Part shown: piece by piece, positions 23,500 to 35,120 of the stretch
How the letters are laid out: every line of letters begins with the position of its first letter
Numbering within the stretch: the stretch's first letter is position 1
Assembly (NCBI RefSeq): GCF_042477335.2
Contig: NC_091247.1
Location: forward strand, 1,076,501 to 1,140,500
DNA length: 64,000 bases
Source: Ovis canadensis
Lineage: Eukaryota; Chordata; Mammalia; Artiodactyla; Bovidae
Direction: 5' to 3'
Made by a program: the position numbers and the translations under genes
Notes under the pieces: generated by a model
Databases searched by the model: none
What the model was told of the DNA's origin: nothing
The model's input: only the letters and a program-made list of their open reading frames with translations

Positions 23500-25560
23500 C
23501 AGGATGGATGGTGGGTGGGGGGTGCAACCTCCCTGAGAGGACCACGGTGAACTTGGCCTCCAGCCACTCAGGGGCGTGCATCCGGGCCTCAGGACACCCA
23601 CAGCCCTGGAGCGGGGTGACCTGGACCAGAGCAGCCTGCGCCACCCCCCTCCCGGTCTAGGGCCTACCTGGGGGCCTGAGAGCAGGACAGACCCTCCCTC
23701 CCACCCCCAAGCAGGGCTGCCAGAACCACATCTCCCCCTGAGGACAGGCTGCTAGGATGGATTCGCCAAGCCCAGGCCCGCACACACAGCCAGACTCCCC
23801 TCCCAGGGCTCACAGCAGTCTTCAAGCTCTTTCTGATGGGTCTTGGGACAAGTGGGTGAAGGCTCCACAGGCCTGGACCACAGAGGCAGGTGAGGGCTGC
23901 TTCTGGGTAGGAGGAGTGTTGGAGGGGCTGTGAGGCGTGGGTGGGAGAGGTTGTTGCCTGCAGAGGGGGCCACGGGAGAGAGACAGATGCTCCATGGGAG
24001 GCAGCGCTGGGGTTGCCTGGGCCCCTGCCCCTTCACCGACACCAGGCAGCAGCCGGCAACCCACCCGCTTCCTGTGCGCACAGCTTCTCCACCGGATGAG
24101 ACCTTTCCCTCCCTGACACCTGCCCTGACACCCACTCTGCACGGCCAGGTGGGGCCAGCCTCGGGAACCCCTGTCCTGCTTACACTCCATGAGCTGTGGG
24201 CTGCCGGTGTCCACCCCTTCCCACCATGCCCAGGCCCCCAAGCCCGGGACCAGGTCAGGGTAAAGCAGGTCAGGGAAAAGGCAGAGCCAGGCTACCTGGG
24301 CACCAGGGCCTCCAGCCACATCGCCCGATGGAGCCACCTTCCTGTCTCCCCACCCGTCAGGACAGCGAGCAGAGCCCAGGAGGGTCCCAGGGCACCAAGG
24401 CAGCCGCAACCCAGGTCGCAGCCCTGGCCTCTGGCCGATGAGGGCGGCCTCTCCACCTCTAAGGCCACAAAGGCTCACACAGGCCTGGCCAGCTAAAGGG
24501 GAGGCCCGCTCACCCGAGGCAGGAGGACTGCCACCTTGACCCTGCAGCAAAGCTGTGGGTCACACAAGGACCGGGCAGCCCCAAGACCCAGGAGGCCCGT
24601 CCAAAGGGAAGGAGTGGGGTGGGGTGCACGGGGAGGCTGACCCGGGTCCGGGCTGAGCCCGGAGCTGGGCTCACAAGCCAGGCCCCTAGGGGCTTGAGTG
24701 GGCAAAGGAGAGAGGACAGGAAGCCCAGGGCCGCCCCCCCGTCTTGGGGTGACCAGCCCGATGGGCACGCTCAGAGCTAACAGCTTCCTGCCCCACCCTG
24801 CCAGGGCTGCAGGACACCCGCGGGCAGTCAAGCAGGACGCCTAGCACCTCCCTGCCTCGCCGCAGGCCCGGCCCTTTGAAGTGTGAGCGTCGGGCAGAGC
24901 CAGATGCTGTGAGCTCCGCGGGGGCGCTCTGGCCACCGCCCCCCATAGAAGCTCAGCAGGGAGCTCAGGCCTTGGAGCCTGGCCGCAGGACCCCAGCCGG
25001 GCCACTGGCTGTGCAACTTGCCGACCTCTCTGTGCCTCAGTTTCCTTGCGAGCAGACAAAGGCACCCAGCAGGCTCTCCGCTCAGGCCCAAGGGTCCATC
25101 CAGGGGCGCTCAGGCTGGGCCGCAGGGAGGGGCTCAGGGTGCTCTAGCCATGATCGTGACCCGTTCCCAAGCCTCATGGAGGCTGACCAACGAGCCCAAG
25201 GTCAAGGTCACAGCAACAGCAGGAAGGAAACACCGACAAGCTGCACCCCAAAGCTCCCCCGCGGCTGCTCTGCCTCTGGGGGTTCTGCCCCTGACGGAGG
25301 CCCAGCCGCAGGGCCGGGCTGCCCAGGGCACCTCGGCATCCCCACAGGGCCCATGAGCCCACAGGGGCCGGCCGGGGGACCCAGATGCTGCTTGTGGGTG
25401 CAGCCCTTACAGGGGGCCACCCTTGGCCGGCGCCTCCTCCCTTTGGACCAGAGTGCCCATCCTCAGCCCCGAGCCTCCCGGCCTCAGTGGCTCCAGGAGC
25501 CCGGATCACGGCAGGGCCCCAGGGTCCTCCCTGACAACCTCTCCAAAGAATCCAGGGGCC
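23500..25560. other. LCN8-LCN15 spacer with one MIR
   Basis: GC-rich and without exons that I can recognise. A MIR SINE core lies at about 24975-25065 (CCTCTCTGTGCCTCAGTTTC). The remainder holds the LCN8 upstream region. Confidence 0.5.
24975..25065 (+). repeat. MIR SINE
   Basis: The MIR core words GGCCACTGGCTGTGCAACTT and CCTCTCTGTGCCTCAGTTTC are present. This is an ancient mammalian SINE. Confidence 0.8.
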
Positions 25561-25578
25561 TCAAAACTGCAGAATCTG

Positions 25579-25584
25579 TTTATT
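25579..25584 (-). other. LCN15: Candidate LCN15 polyadenylation signal
   Basis: AATAAA on the minus strand, about 2 kb past the last secure LCN15 exon. It is the first good signal downstream of that exon. Confidence 0.5.
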
Positions 25585-26641
25585 GAGCGGAAGGGGGAGG
25601 CCCCAGGAGATGCCCGTGGAGGGTGGGGGACGGGGAGATGCAGGGCCGGAGGGCTGTGGGTCAGGACGGCTCGGCGCTGCTCCAGCTCGCACTGCACAGA
25701 CAGCAAAGGTCCGGTCACTCCTGGGACCCCTGAGTGGCGCTTCACACAGCAGGGTGCCCCATCTACTCATCCCTCGAAAGGGCAGGGTGAGCGGGTTCTG
25801 CCACCGAAGCTTCTGCAACCATGGAAACGGTCCCCCAAGGCGGCCCCCTCCCCCCAAGGCCACAGCCCCAGTGTTGCCCCTTACTGGGCTCCCCAGGGAC
25901 CCAGCCACTGTCCCCAGGGCCTCACCACCTCCCTCGCTGGCAGAACAGCCACTTAACCCCAAGGAACCTACAGACGCAGCCCTGGAGAGGGGGTCCACGT
26001 AGGTGTGCACTTTACCCTAAAATATGCTTTCTCTAACATAATCGTGGGGGTGGGGCACAGAGCAGGCAGACAGGCTCAGGCTCTCTGCAGCTAGACCTCC
26101 TGACGGCACGTGACCCAATCCCTAACGTGGCTGAAACAGGGACGGAGCCGGGACCCTGGGCCGCGTCGTTGAGACCCACTGAAAGCTGCAACAGCCTGAT
26201 TCCCCCAGCGCAGCCCTGGGCAAACTCGGCCCGGCCAGGGGAGCAGAATGATGTGAAGGCCAGAGGGCCGCTGCCCGCAGGCCACTCTGGAAGCCCCCAC
26301 CCAACCTAACTGTGCCAGGAGAGGCCGCAGGGGGGCCTCCCGACGCCGGCGACTGTCACATCATGTCCGAGGCTTACTGCTCATGTAGGTTCCCAAGTTC
26401 TTCACGGGGAAGGGGGGTGAGGGGCCCGATGGTCCCCTGTCCGCTTTGGGAGAAGGCGTCCCCAAGAGCCCACCTGCATCCATGTCCCAAGGGGTCCCAG
26501 GGACTCAGCCCTGTGGCGGCAGCAAACCAGGAGGTTGGGGTTCCCACCTCGTGGGGCCTTGGGAGAGGATGAGGACTCGGGAATCTCAAGGCAGCGCCTT
26601 GTGCTCTGGGCAAGCCCAGGGCTACGGGGACACAGGACGCA

Positions 26642-27018
26642 CTGGGCTGGATTATGTCCCTCCAAATCCACGTCCACTTGGAACTCTGAAAATGCCCTTA
26701 TGTGGAAATAAGGTCTCTGCAGATGTAATTGTTAAAGATCTTGAGAGGGGATCACCCTTGATTTAGGGCATCCTTATATGAAGGCAATCTGGCCTCTTAA
26801 CAAGCGCGGCAGAGATGGGAGTGGCGGCCCGACAGGCCAAGGATCGCCAGCACCAACAGCCGCTGGGAGAGGCAGGGGTTCTCCCAGAGCCTCCGGGAGG
26901 AACAGCCCTGCCCCGGCCTTGACTCTGCGCCTCTGGCCTCTAGGCTGAGAGTGACTTCCTGTTGTTTTAAGCTGCCCAGGTTGTGGCAGTTTGTTTCGGC
27001 AGCCCTAGGTAATCAGGA
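26642..27018 (+). mobile_element. Old MLT1-type LTR (ERVL-MaLR)
   Basis: A fossil LTR of about 375 bp with the words GGATTATGTCCCTCCAAATC, GTCTCTGCAGATGTAATTG, and, near the end, TGTTGTTTTAAGCTGCCCAG and GGCAGCCCTAGGTAATC, the signature of the MLT1 group. This family was active early in placental evolution, so the copy is very old. It is a single LTR without internal genes, lying in the presumed last intron of LCN15. Confidence 0.8.
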
Positions 27019-27429
27019 GAGGCTCCCCTGGGAGAGGCGATGTGTAAGCGGAGCTGCAGGCACAGGAGTGCGTATCCCGGGAGAACCAGGGATGCTGGGG
27101 GGTCTGCACGTGCAGACCTCAGCAGGGGAGAGGGCAGAGGTGCAGGCACACGGGCCCGGAGAGCGGGAGGGAGGTGCTACCCTGGCCCCTACCTGGGAAG
27201 GGCCAAACTGGGTCTCCGGAGCCCTCAGGGTGCGTGCCTGTCCCCCTGGGAGCACACATCTGTAAAAAGACAGAGGGTCCCGAGAGGCTGGGCTGGCTGG
27301 GACTGTCCCCTGCCTCCTGCAGCCCCTCCCCGTGCCAAGGGACCCGGGGGGGGGGGCGGGGGGGCGGCTGCACTCTTGGAAGACAGGGCTACCTCCTGCC
27401 GGCACCTCCCAGGACTCCGGAATGGGGGT

Positions 27430-27596
27430 GGAGCGGGCCTTTGGCAGGGCGGGGCTCTGTTAGGGGCGGGGCTTTTGCGGGGCGGGGCTTTGTCAGGGCA
27501 GGGCTCTTACAGGGGCGGGGTTTTGGCAGGGCGGGGCTTTGTCAGGGGCGGGGCTTTGGCGGGGGCTGGGCTTTGGCAGGGCGGAGCTCGCAGGGG
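27430..27596. repeat. GC-box-like minisatellite beside LCN15 exon 5
   Basis: About eight imperfect units of 18-20 bp built on GGGGCGGGGCTTTGGCA run almost to the donor of LCN15 exon 5. Confidence 0.88.
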
Positions 27597-27599
27597 TAC

Positions 27600-29394
27600 C
27601 TGACTTGGGGAGCATGGCCACCATGTCCACTGGCAGCCCCACCGTCGGGTAGAAGTCCTGGAAGGCCTCCAGGGCCTGGGGACTTGCTTCTCGGGTCCGG
27701 CCTGGGGCAGAGCAGGGGCCCCTGTCAACCCCTGTGAACCCCTGTGGGTCACAGAGGTGAGAGAGATGGGCAGATGGGCACCCCTGACCTCACTGCCCTT
27801 TCCTAAAGGGTGACGGTAGGTCTGCCACCTGAGGTTGGGCAGGTTGTGCACCGATGAAAGGCCTGCCTGGCTGAGGGGCCAGTGGGGACTGGACGCTGCC
27901 CAGAGGGGCGGCCTTTCCCAATTCACACAGGGCACCTGGGGGCTTGGGGTGCCAGACCCTGAGTCCTGGAGCCCCACCCCTTCAGACTCCTTTACCTGCA
28001 GCTCCCAAAGCCAGCCTCCCGCCCTCACCCCGGCCTCTCCCCTTGGCAACTCTCCTGGTTCACTCTGCCAAGCCCACGAGAAATTAAAGCAGAATAGTAC
28101 TGCAGCCCCTGCTCAGGGTGTCAGGCCGCAGGCCAAGCAGGGGAGGCGGGGTCTCCAGCCAGAGACAGGCCTGAGCTTTAGCCTGAGTGCCCAGCCTTCA
28201 GAGGCCCTTCAGTTCAGCCGTACCCACTGGCAGCCCTGGGGGGTTCTGCCAGCCCCCACCTGGACCTGGTCCAGACTTGGGAGTGTGTGAATGGGTGGGC
28301 AGGGCCTGAAGGGGTGCTCCAGCGGGTGGGGGCGGGGGTGGGGGTGCGGGGACCCTCACTGTAGAGCTGCACCATGGTGCTGAGCGCGCCCTCCAGCTCC
28401 TTGTAGATGTAGACCACCGCGAAGGAGCTGTAGTCCGTGTCCACCACGCGCACGTCCAGGTAGCCCGAGGCTGCAGAGGAGACGGCCGGCTCTGGACAAC
28501 GGCAGGGCCGAGCATCCACCCACACGGGAAAGGGGGCGGGGCCCAGGCAGGGGCGGGGGCGGGCCCCGCGAGGGTAGGGGAGGGCCATGGGGGAGGGTCC
28601 CCCATAAAGAAGGGGGTGGGGGTCACCTACCTGGGACTCGGAAGTGCCCCTGGGCACCCACTCTCAGGTACTCCGCATCCGCTTGGTGGCAGCCGTCCGC
28701 CCTGGGGGTGCACGGCCGGCTCACTCTCGGCCCCGCCCACCCGGCCCCGCGCGCCCTCACCCCGCGCGCGCTCACCTGGGGAACTCCATGTGGACGCTGA
28801 GGTTGCCCCCCGCCGAGGCCTTGATGTCCCTGGTGGACATCAGCAGGTGGTCCTTCTTGCTCAAGAAGACGGTGCAGTCAGACACCATGGAGACGACGTA
28901 CCAGAGGCCTGAGAACTGCAAGATGGCTCAGTGGCCGGGGCAGAGGCTCCTGGCACTCGGGCCTCGGCCACAAGGCCGGTAGCTTTGAAGCCACTCGGCC
29001 GGGGGTCTCCGAAGTGTCCGAGCCCCTGTGCTGCCACTCACCTGGGGCAGGGCTCCTGGCCACTGGGAGCCTCTGTTCTCCGAGTTGTGAAGTGGGTCAG
29101 TAACTACCCACAAACAGCGTTGTTTCAGGGTTGAACGGAAGGGACTCTAAAGGGTGTGCTCGCCCAGGACACCAAGCAAGCGTCCCACGGAGGCGGCAGG
29201 CTCCACTAGGACATGGTCACTCCTGTTTCCAGGGGCAGCTCAGCCCGGACCCCCCCCCCCCGCCCCCCGACGTGGCACAGCACGGGGGCCTGCCGTACCT
29301 TGTTGGCATCAAAATCTGGCTGCACCAGGACGTCAGCCCGAGCCGAGGGTGGCCAGAGCAGCAGCAGGACGCAGCTCAGCAGCGTGGCCCCCAT
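27600..29394 (-). CDS. LCN15: LCN15 lipocalin, five exons secure, last exon unresolved
   Basis: Coding exons on the minus strand are 29394-29299, 28915-28776, 28701-28631, 28470-28360 and 27701-27600. They give 173 codons plus one base. It begins MGATLLSCVLLLLW (signal peptide), then ADVLVQPDFDANK and FSGLWYVVSMVSDC with the G-x-W motif. Exon 3 has ADGCHQADAEYLRVG, exon 4 GYLDVRVVDTDYSSFAVV and exon 5 ALEAFQDFYPTVGLP, each very close to human LCN15 as I remember it. An ATG at 29430 lies above the expected start site, so 29394 is chosen. In human the protein ends SDACNPESKEAP. An acceptor at 25692/25691 precedes the candidate polyadenylation signal, but its in-frame reading lacks the expected cysteine and runs through the signal, so the C-terminus stays open. 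Confidence 0.88.
29040..29145 (+). repeat. MIR-like SINE in LCN15 intron 1
   Basis: Degraded MIR words (GAGCCTCTGTTCTCCGAGTT and GTGAAGTGGGTCAGTAACTA). Confidence 0.5.
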
Positions 29395-29450
29395 CCCCGT
29401 CCGTGCCCCCTGGCCCCAGCACTGGTCCACTGCCCCCCTTTGTGGGCAGC

Positions 29451-29456
29451 TTTATA
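29451..29456 (-). promoter_or_regulatory. LCN15: TATA box of LCN15
   Basis: TATAAA on the minus strand, 57-62 nt upstream of the ATG at 29394. It places transcription start near 29425. Confidence 0.75.
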
Positions 29457-29459
29457 GCC

Positions 29460-30289
29460 CGGCCCGCAGTGGGGCAGGGCCAGCGAGCCGCCTGGACAGG
29501 GGATGGCGTCTGGGCTCCCGAAACGCCAGCCCCTCTTTGTTCATTGTTTGGCACGGTCGCCCGAGTGTCCCCACTGGCTCCAGGGGTCATTTCCGGGAGG
29601 GCTCCAGAGGGCTCTCACTTGACTTGGGCCTTGCCCACCTGTGGGCACCGCGGCTGGAGCCCGGGGCCCGTGAGGATGCCACTGGGAAGCACCCACGGTC
29701 AGGGTGCTCCAGCCAGGAGGCTCCCCTTTGGGGCCCAGGTCCCCCAGAGTCCTCACCTCCTCACCTCCCTGCACAGGAGCGGAGTCACATCAGCCAGGCC
29801 TGGGGACCTCGTCTCAGGGGGACAGAGGTGACGTCAGAGGCCCGAGCAGCCCTGCCTCCAGACCCCTGGCTGGGCCTCCAGCAAGCCTGTGTGGAGGGCG
29901 GGGCTGGGCCATCACCTGGGGTGGATTATGGGGTCACGGCCATCTTATCACTGGTTGCATAAGCGTGCGGACCGCAGTGTCGCCGGGGAGGTGCCGCAGG
30001 CTGGCCAGGCCTCTCTCCAGGTGGCCTCTTCTGTCCTCTCAGGGGACCCCAGGGGCACCATTTGAGGAGCAGCACGTGGCCTGGGGCGCCCGGAGTCCTT
30101 CAGAGGCAGGCGTCCCCAGGGAAGGCCAGCACTGCGCTCCCAGTAGAAGTGCGTTTAGGGTCGGAGAAGGACCCTCATTGGCCAGTGGGGTGGGAGGAGC
30201 GGGGGGTCAGGGCCGAGGGCTCCGGCTCACCGCCTCCACTGGGTTCAGGAGGCGCCAGCTCTCAACCAGATCCCAGAGACCTGGGATGA
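29460..30289. other. LCN15 upstream region, no feature recognised
   Basis: No exon or repeat was recognised in about 0.8 kb upstream of the LCN15 promoter. Confidence 0.5.
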
Positions 30290-31040
30290 AGGCAGTGAAA
30301 GCCTTCCTGTGCAAATATTTACAAATCATCTATCTGATAAAGGACTTAAATCCTGAATCTATAGAGAATTGTCAAGACTCAAAAGAATAAAAGTAAGAAA
30401 AACCGGCAAAATATTTGAAAAGATTCCAAATCAGCAAGTAAAGCCACGCAGAGAGGCTCACGGGCATTCGTTCACTGCAAGGAGACGCCACCGCAGACCG
30501 GCAGGCCTGCCGCTCTGCTTCCAGACCAGAGACACTGGGTGGTCACCGCCAGGGTGGGGAACCGAGAGCGCGGCACCCTGGGGACGGCTCGGCAGATCCT
30601 ATGAAGGGAGACAGGCAAATACCACGCAGTGCGACAGTCACAAGGCTAGATACTTACCCAAGAAAAATGAGACACACTTTAGCCAAAACCTGCTAGTGGC
30701 TGGTCACGAGATCTTACTGACAAGCCCTAAAAAACGGAAACAACCAAATGCTGTTCAGGGGGCAGGACGCACAACGCTCTGGGCATGAGACCTCTCCAGG
30801 CACACTGACCCAGGGCAAAGCCCAGATGCCCCATGCTGAGTGACAGAAGCCGGTCTGGAGGGGTACAGACTGTGGCTGCAGAACGCGGGAATCCTCAGGG
30901 ACAGACGGGCCTGGCTGACGATGAAGGGGCTGGCGGAGACGCTTGGGTGACGGGCTGTGGTGCGTTGGTCTACACTTACAGAACCAAAGAGGGTGAATTC
31001 CATAGCGTGTAAACTATACCTCAACTTTTAAAAAGTGTAA
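30290..31040 (+). repeat. Old L1 fragment
   Basis: Begins in the L1 ORF2 region (CTATCTGATAAAGGACTTAAAT, AATCCTGAATCTATAGAG) and ends with a typical 3' phrase (GTAAACTATACCTCAACTTT). It is strongly diverged, with GC-enriched substitutions. Confidence 0.7.
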
Positions 31041-31042
31041 AC

Positions 31043-31195
31043 TAGAGACTTCCCTGGGGGTCGAGTGGCTAAGACTCCGTGTTCCCAACCCAGGGGTCCA
31101 GGTTCGATCCTGGTCAGGGAACCAGCTCCCACATGCCGCAACTAAAGGTCCTGTACGCCACAAGTAAGACCCGGCGCAGCCAAGTAAATAAACTT
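31043..31195 (+). repeat. CHR-type SINE
   Basis: GACTTCCCTGGGGGTCGAG head, GGTTCGATCCTGGTCAGGGA in the B-box region, and the CACATGCCGCAACTAA tail of the cetartiodactyl CHR family. Confidence 0.82.
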
Positions 31196-31204
31196 CTAAC
31201 CATA

Positions 31205-31300
31205 GACCACAGCATGTAATCACACTCAGCCAGTGTAGACGGCAGCATGGATTCACACTCAGCCAGTGTAGACCGCAGCATGGATTCACACTCATACAGT
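31205..31300. repeat. 33-bp tandem repeat
   Basis: About three copies of a 33-bp unit containing AGCATGGATTCACACTCAGC, starting at 31211, 31244 and 31277. It lies between the CHR SINE and the BovB copy. Confidence 0.88.
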
Positions 31301-31317
31301 CAGCCACTGTTTCCAAT

Positions 31318-32192
31318 ATGCAGAGTGCATCATGAGAAACGCTGGACTGGAAGAAACACAAGCCGGAATCAAGATTGCCGGGAGAAATATCAATAACCTC
31401 AGATATACAGATGACACCACCCTCATGGCAGAAAGTGAAGAGGAACTAAAAAGCCTCTTGATGAAAGTGAAAGAGGAGAGCGAAAAAGTTGGCTTAAAGC
31501 TCAACATTCAGAAAACGAAGATCATGGCATCTGGTCCCATCACTTCATGGGAAATAGATGGGGAAACAGTGGAAACAGTGTCAGACTTTATTTTGGGGGC
31601 TCCAAAATCACTGCAGATGGTGACTGCAGCCATGAAATTAAAAGATGCTTACTCCTTGGAAGAAAAGTTATGACCAACCTAGACAGCATATTCAAAAACA
31701 GAGACATTACTTTGCCGACTAAGGTCCCGCTAGTCAAGGCTATGGTTTTTCCTGTGGTCATGTATGGATGTGAGAGTTGGACTGTGAAGAAAGCTGAGCA
31801 CCAAAGAATTGATGCTTTTGAACCATGTTGTTGAAGAAGACTCTTGAGAGTACCCTGGACTGCAAGGAGATCCAACCAGTCCATTCTGAAGGAGATCAGC
31901 CCTGGGATTTCTTTGGAAGGAATGATGCTAAAGCTGAAGCTCCAGTACTTTGGCCACCTCATGCGAGGAGGTGACTCATTGGAAAAGACTCTGGTGCTGG
32001 GAGGGATTGGGGGGCAGGAGGAGAAGGGGACAACCGAGGATGAGATGGCTGGATGGCATCACCGACTCGATGGATGTGAGTCTGAGTGAACTCCGGGAGA
32101 TGGTGATGGACAGGGAGGCCTGGCATGCTGCGATTCATGGGGTCGCAAAGAGTCGGACACGACTGAGCGCCTGAACTGAACTGAACTGAGTG
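31318..32192 (+). repeat. BovB LINE, 5'-truncated 3' part
   Basis: Starts just before the YADD region, which here reads YTDD near 31402, so the first aspartate is preceded by Thr instead of Ala. It runs to the GACTGAGCGCCTGAACTGAA tail, is broken by frame changes near 31590 and stops near 31834, and lies between LCN15 and LCN6. Confidence 0.93.
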
Positions 32193-33576
32193 CCTGGAAT
32201 GAGCCGAGTGTAGATAGGTAGGCAGGTAGGCTGTAGGAACTCTGCTCCCAGATGCCAGCTCTTGGGCTGAGGGGCAGGGAGACAATGTGTCCGAAGCCCC
32301 CAGGTGAGATCCGAGTGTGGCAGGCAGAGGTCCAAACTCTCACCACAGAACTGTGGGGTGAGAGCAAGCAGGGATCAAGGGACAGGTCACTGCGGTCTGC
32401 AGACCCCCCATGGACACCCTTGAGCCTCAGGTGTGGGGCAGCTTCCAAGGCCACGGGGAACGCTCCCGCCACCAGCATGTTCCCTGCCGGGGTCTGGAGA
32501 CTCTGTCACGAGTTCTCGGTGCCCGCTCACCTCCTGCCTCCCCGGCCCCCTCATCTCCGAAGTTCACTCTCCACACAGCAGCCTGAGCAAACCTTGTAGA
32601 GCATCAGTCTGATGCGTCCCTGCTTGAGACGCTCCTGAGTCACTGTGGTGCAAAGCACAAACCCGCCCCGAGTGCAGGCTCCCAAGTGCAAACCGGTGCC
32701 CAGCCCAAACCGGCGCCCAGCCCAGCCCAGTGCCGCCCAGCTCCGCAGCAGTCAGCCCAGCCTGCCTCCCCCCTGCCCGGGGCCTCTTGCTCACACCCTC
32801 CGGCCCAGGGGCCCTCTGGTCCCGTCCAGCCCCTCACCAGAGTCCCCGCTACTTGGGTTAATTCTCACCCTCTGCCTAGTAAGCAGCCTTCCTCAAACCC
32901 AGCCCGTCTGTGTCCTGGGGCCTTGGTGCCATCCCAGTCCTCTCCTGTGTTTATTTGTTCTGTGCTCTCCTGTGAACCCCGAGACGACAGGAACTACACC
33001 AGCCTGCAGGCCGCCCGTCGGCCTCTGTTTCCCAAGCCTGGAGCGCGGGGCCTGGCGGTGGACGCTGCCCACTGACCCTTGTGAGTGAACGAGGGTCAGG
33101 CCCAAGTCGCTGTGACCCCTAGGTCTGCCAGCTGGAAACCTCACAGCATGCATTTGCCTGTGGGCAGGGTCTGTGTGGCCACATCCAGCCTGAGGTGGCC
33201 CTGAGTGCCTGGCACCGCAGGCCCAGACAGCAGCGGCTCAGTGGGGGCCAGGGCCTCCATCGCGTCCTGCAGGCCTCAGCACCCTGGAGGAGGCTAGCGC
33301 ACGCTCTGCTGTGTGCAGAGGGGGTTTGTGGCGGCTCAGGACAAGGACGGGGGCACCGGCAGGAGAGGTGCCTTGGTGGACGGTGGGCAGACCAGAGCTG
33401 GCGAGGCCCTGGACCCAAGAAAATGCAGTCCCAGAAGTGGCCACAGAGTGGTAGCAAAGAGACGCTGCTCGCAATGCTGGTGGAAGAGCTTAGATGGGGC
33501 CTGCGGTTCACTGAGCTGGGGAGGGGTCCCCTAGAAGGAAAGCTGCCTTCCACTGAGGTGAGGTCTGCTAAAGGGC
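32193..33576. other. LCN15-LCN6 spacer, no feature recognised
   Basis: GC-rich, with several open frames on both strands that have no recognisable domain or splice context. Confidence 0.5.
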
Positions 33577-33795
33577 TGGGGTTCCCAGGTGGCCCCAGCG
33601 GTAAAGAAGACGCCTGCCGGTGAGGAGACGTAAAAGACACAGGTTTGATCCCTGCGTCTGGAAGATCCCTGGGAGGAGGGCACTGCAATCCACTCCAGTA
33701 TTCCTGCCTGGAGAATCCCCATGGACAGAGGAGCCTGGTGGGCTACAGTCTGCGGGGTCGCACAGAGTCGGGCATGACGGAAGTGAGTCAGCACT
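33577..33795 (+). repeat. Bov-tA SINE
   Basis: Runs from GTTCCCAGGTGGCCCCAGCG to GCACAGAGTCGGGCATGACG. Confidence 0.88.
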
Positions 33796-33796
33796 T

Positions 33797-34090
33797 GTGG
33801 ATTCTGTTGAAGGGTTGCCAAGCTTCAAAACTGCCACCAACAAATGGATAAACATATGTGGTCTATCCACACATCGGAAGATTGTCCTTATAAGGACACG
33901 ATGAGCCTTGAGGACAGGGTGCTGGGTGAGAGGCCAGACCCCGAAGGCCGCGTCGTGTAGGAGCCCCCTGTGGGACGTGCGTAACAGCAAGTCCACAGAG
34001 ACGGAAAGATTAGTGGTTACCAGGTGCTGAGCTGGGGGGGTACTGCTGGATGCGCACGGGGTCTCACTTTGGGGAGAAATGCCCAGGGGG
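33797..34090 (+). repeat. Old L1 fragment (3' part)
   Basis: Resembles the 3' part of old mammalian L1: CAAATGGATAAACATATGTG, AGAGACGGAAAGATTAGTGG and TTACCAGGTGCTGAGCTGGG. Confidence 0.7.
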
Positions 34091-34849
34091 GCAGCGAGTC
34101 ATGCCAGGAAGCCAACATCCGGCCATGGGCTGGCACACGGAAGTGGACACAGCCCAGCCGGGGGGGTGACAGCTGCCCGGACAAAGAGAGCTGGGGGGGG
34201 ACAGGGAGGGTTTCAGGGCTCCCAGAGGCTGCTGAGCAGGAGCCAGCAGGAAGGTCCAGGGCGGCACTGGGTCGGAGGCCATGCGGGAGGCACTAAGCTC
34301 TGAGTGGCCACCATCCCCATCCGCTTCCTCCAGGCTCAGCGCCCAGGGTTGCCCCCTAGTGTCCACCAGCCTGCACAGCAGGCTGCCTGCTCCTGGGGAG
34401 CAGAGTGGGGGGTCGAGGGTGGAGCGGGGGAGGGGGCTGGCAGAGAGGCACAGGGCGGCGGGGGAAATCCCAGCTGGGCCCCGCTGCCAACGGCTGCCTG
34501 TGGCCAGCGCCCTACGTGCCGCTCCTGCCCTGAGGGCCCCTCCTGGGCTGGCGTCCACCCCATCCATCCAGCCTGCTGGTAAAGAGCGCTGGGAGGAACT
34601 CTGGCTCGGCTTCCTGGGCTGGGGTCCTTCAGCCCCTGCCCACTTTCCCATCCAGTGCCCCCGGGCCCCCTCTGTGGAGCCATGGGGAGCCACCTCTGCC
34701 CATGCTGGGCTGTTTGTGCCGGAGAACCGGGCCCCGGGGTCCTCCAGGCCTGGGGGCAGGGCGACGCTTCGCTGCAGGCCTGTGTGTGATGGGCCCTCTT
34801 TGGCCCCCTTTCCTGTAGGGCGCATGCTGTCTCCAGGCAGGGGTGGCTG

Positions 34850-35120
34850 CTGCTGCTAAGTCGCTTCAGTCGTGTCCGACTCTGTGTGACCCCATAGATG
34901 GCAGCCCACCAGGCTCCCCCATCCCTGGGATTCTCCAGGCAAGAACACTGGAGTGGGTTGCCATTTCCTTCTCCAATACATGAAAGTGAAAAGTGAAAGT
35001 GAAGTCGCTCAGTTGTGTCCAACTCTTAGCGACCCCATGGACTGCAGCCTGCCAGGCTCCTCCGTCCATGGGATTTTCCAGGCAAGAGGACTGGAGTGGG
35101 GTGCCATTGCCTTCTCCGAG
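34850..35120 (-). repeat. BOV-A2 dimeric SINE, antisense
   Basis: Two Bov-A-type monomers in tandem, each with the reversed tail (CAGTCGTGTCCGACTC; CAGTTGTGTCCAACTC) and core (GGAGTGGGTTGCCATTTCC; GGAGTGGGGTGCCATTGCC), joined by the GTGAAAAGTGAAAGTGAAG linker. Confidence 0.9.

Noticed and set aside
29395-29430. Upstream in-frame ATG of LCN15 as the start codon
   Set aside because: It lies at or before the start site predicted from the TATA box at 29456-29451, and the added residues are not hydrophobic.
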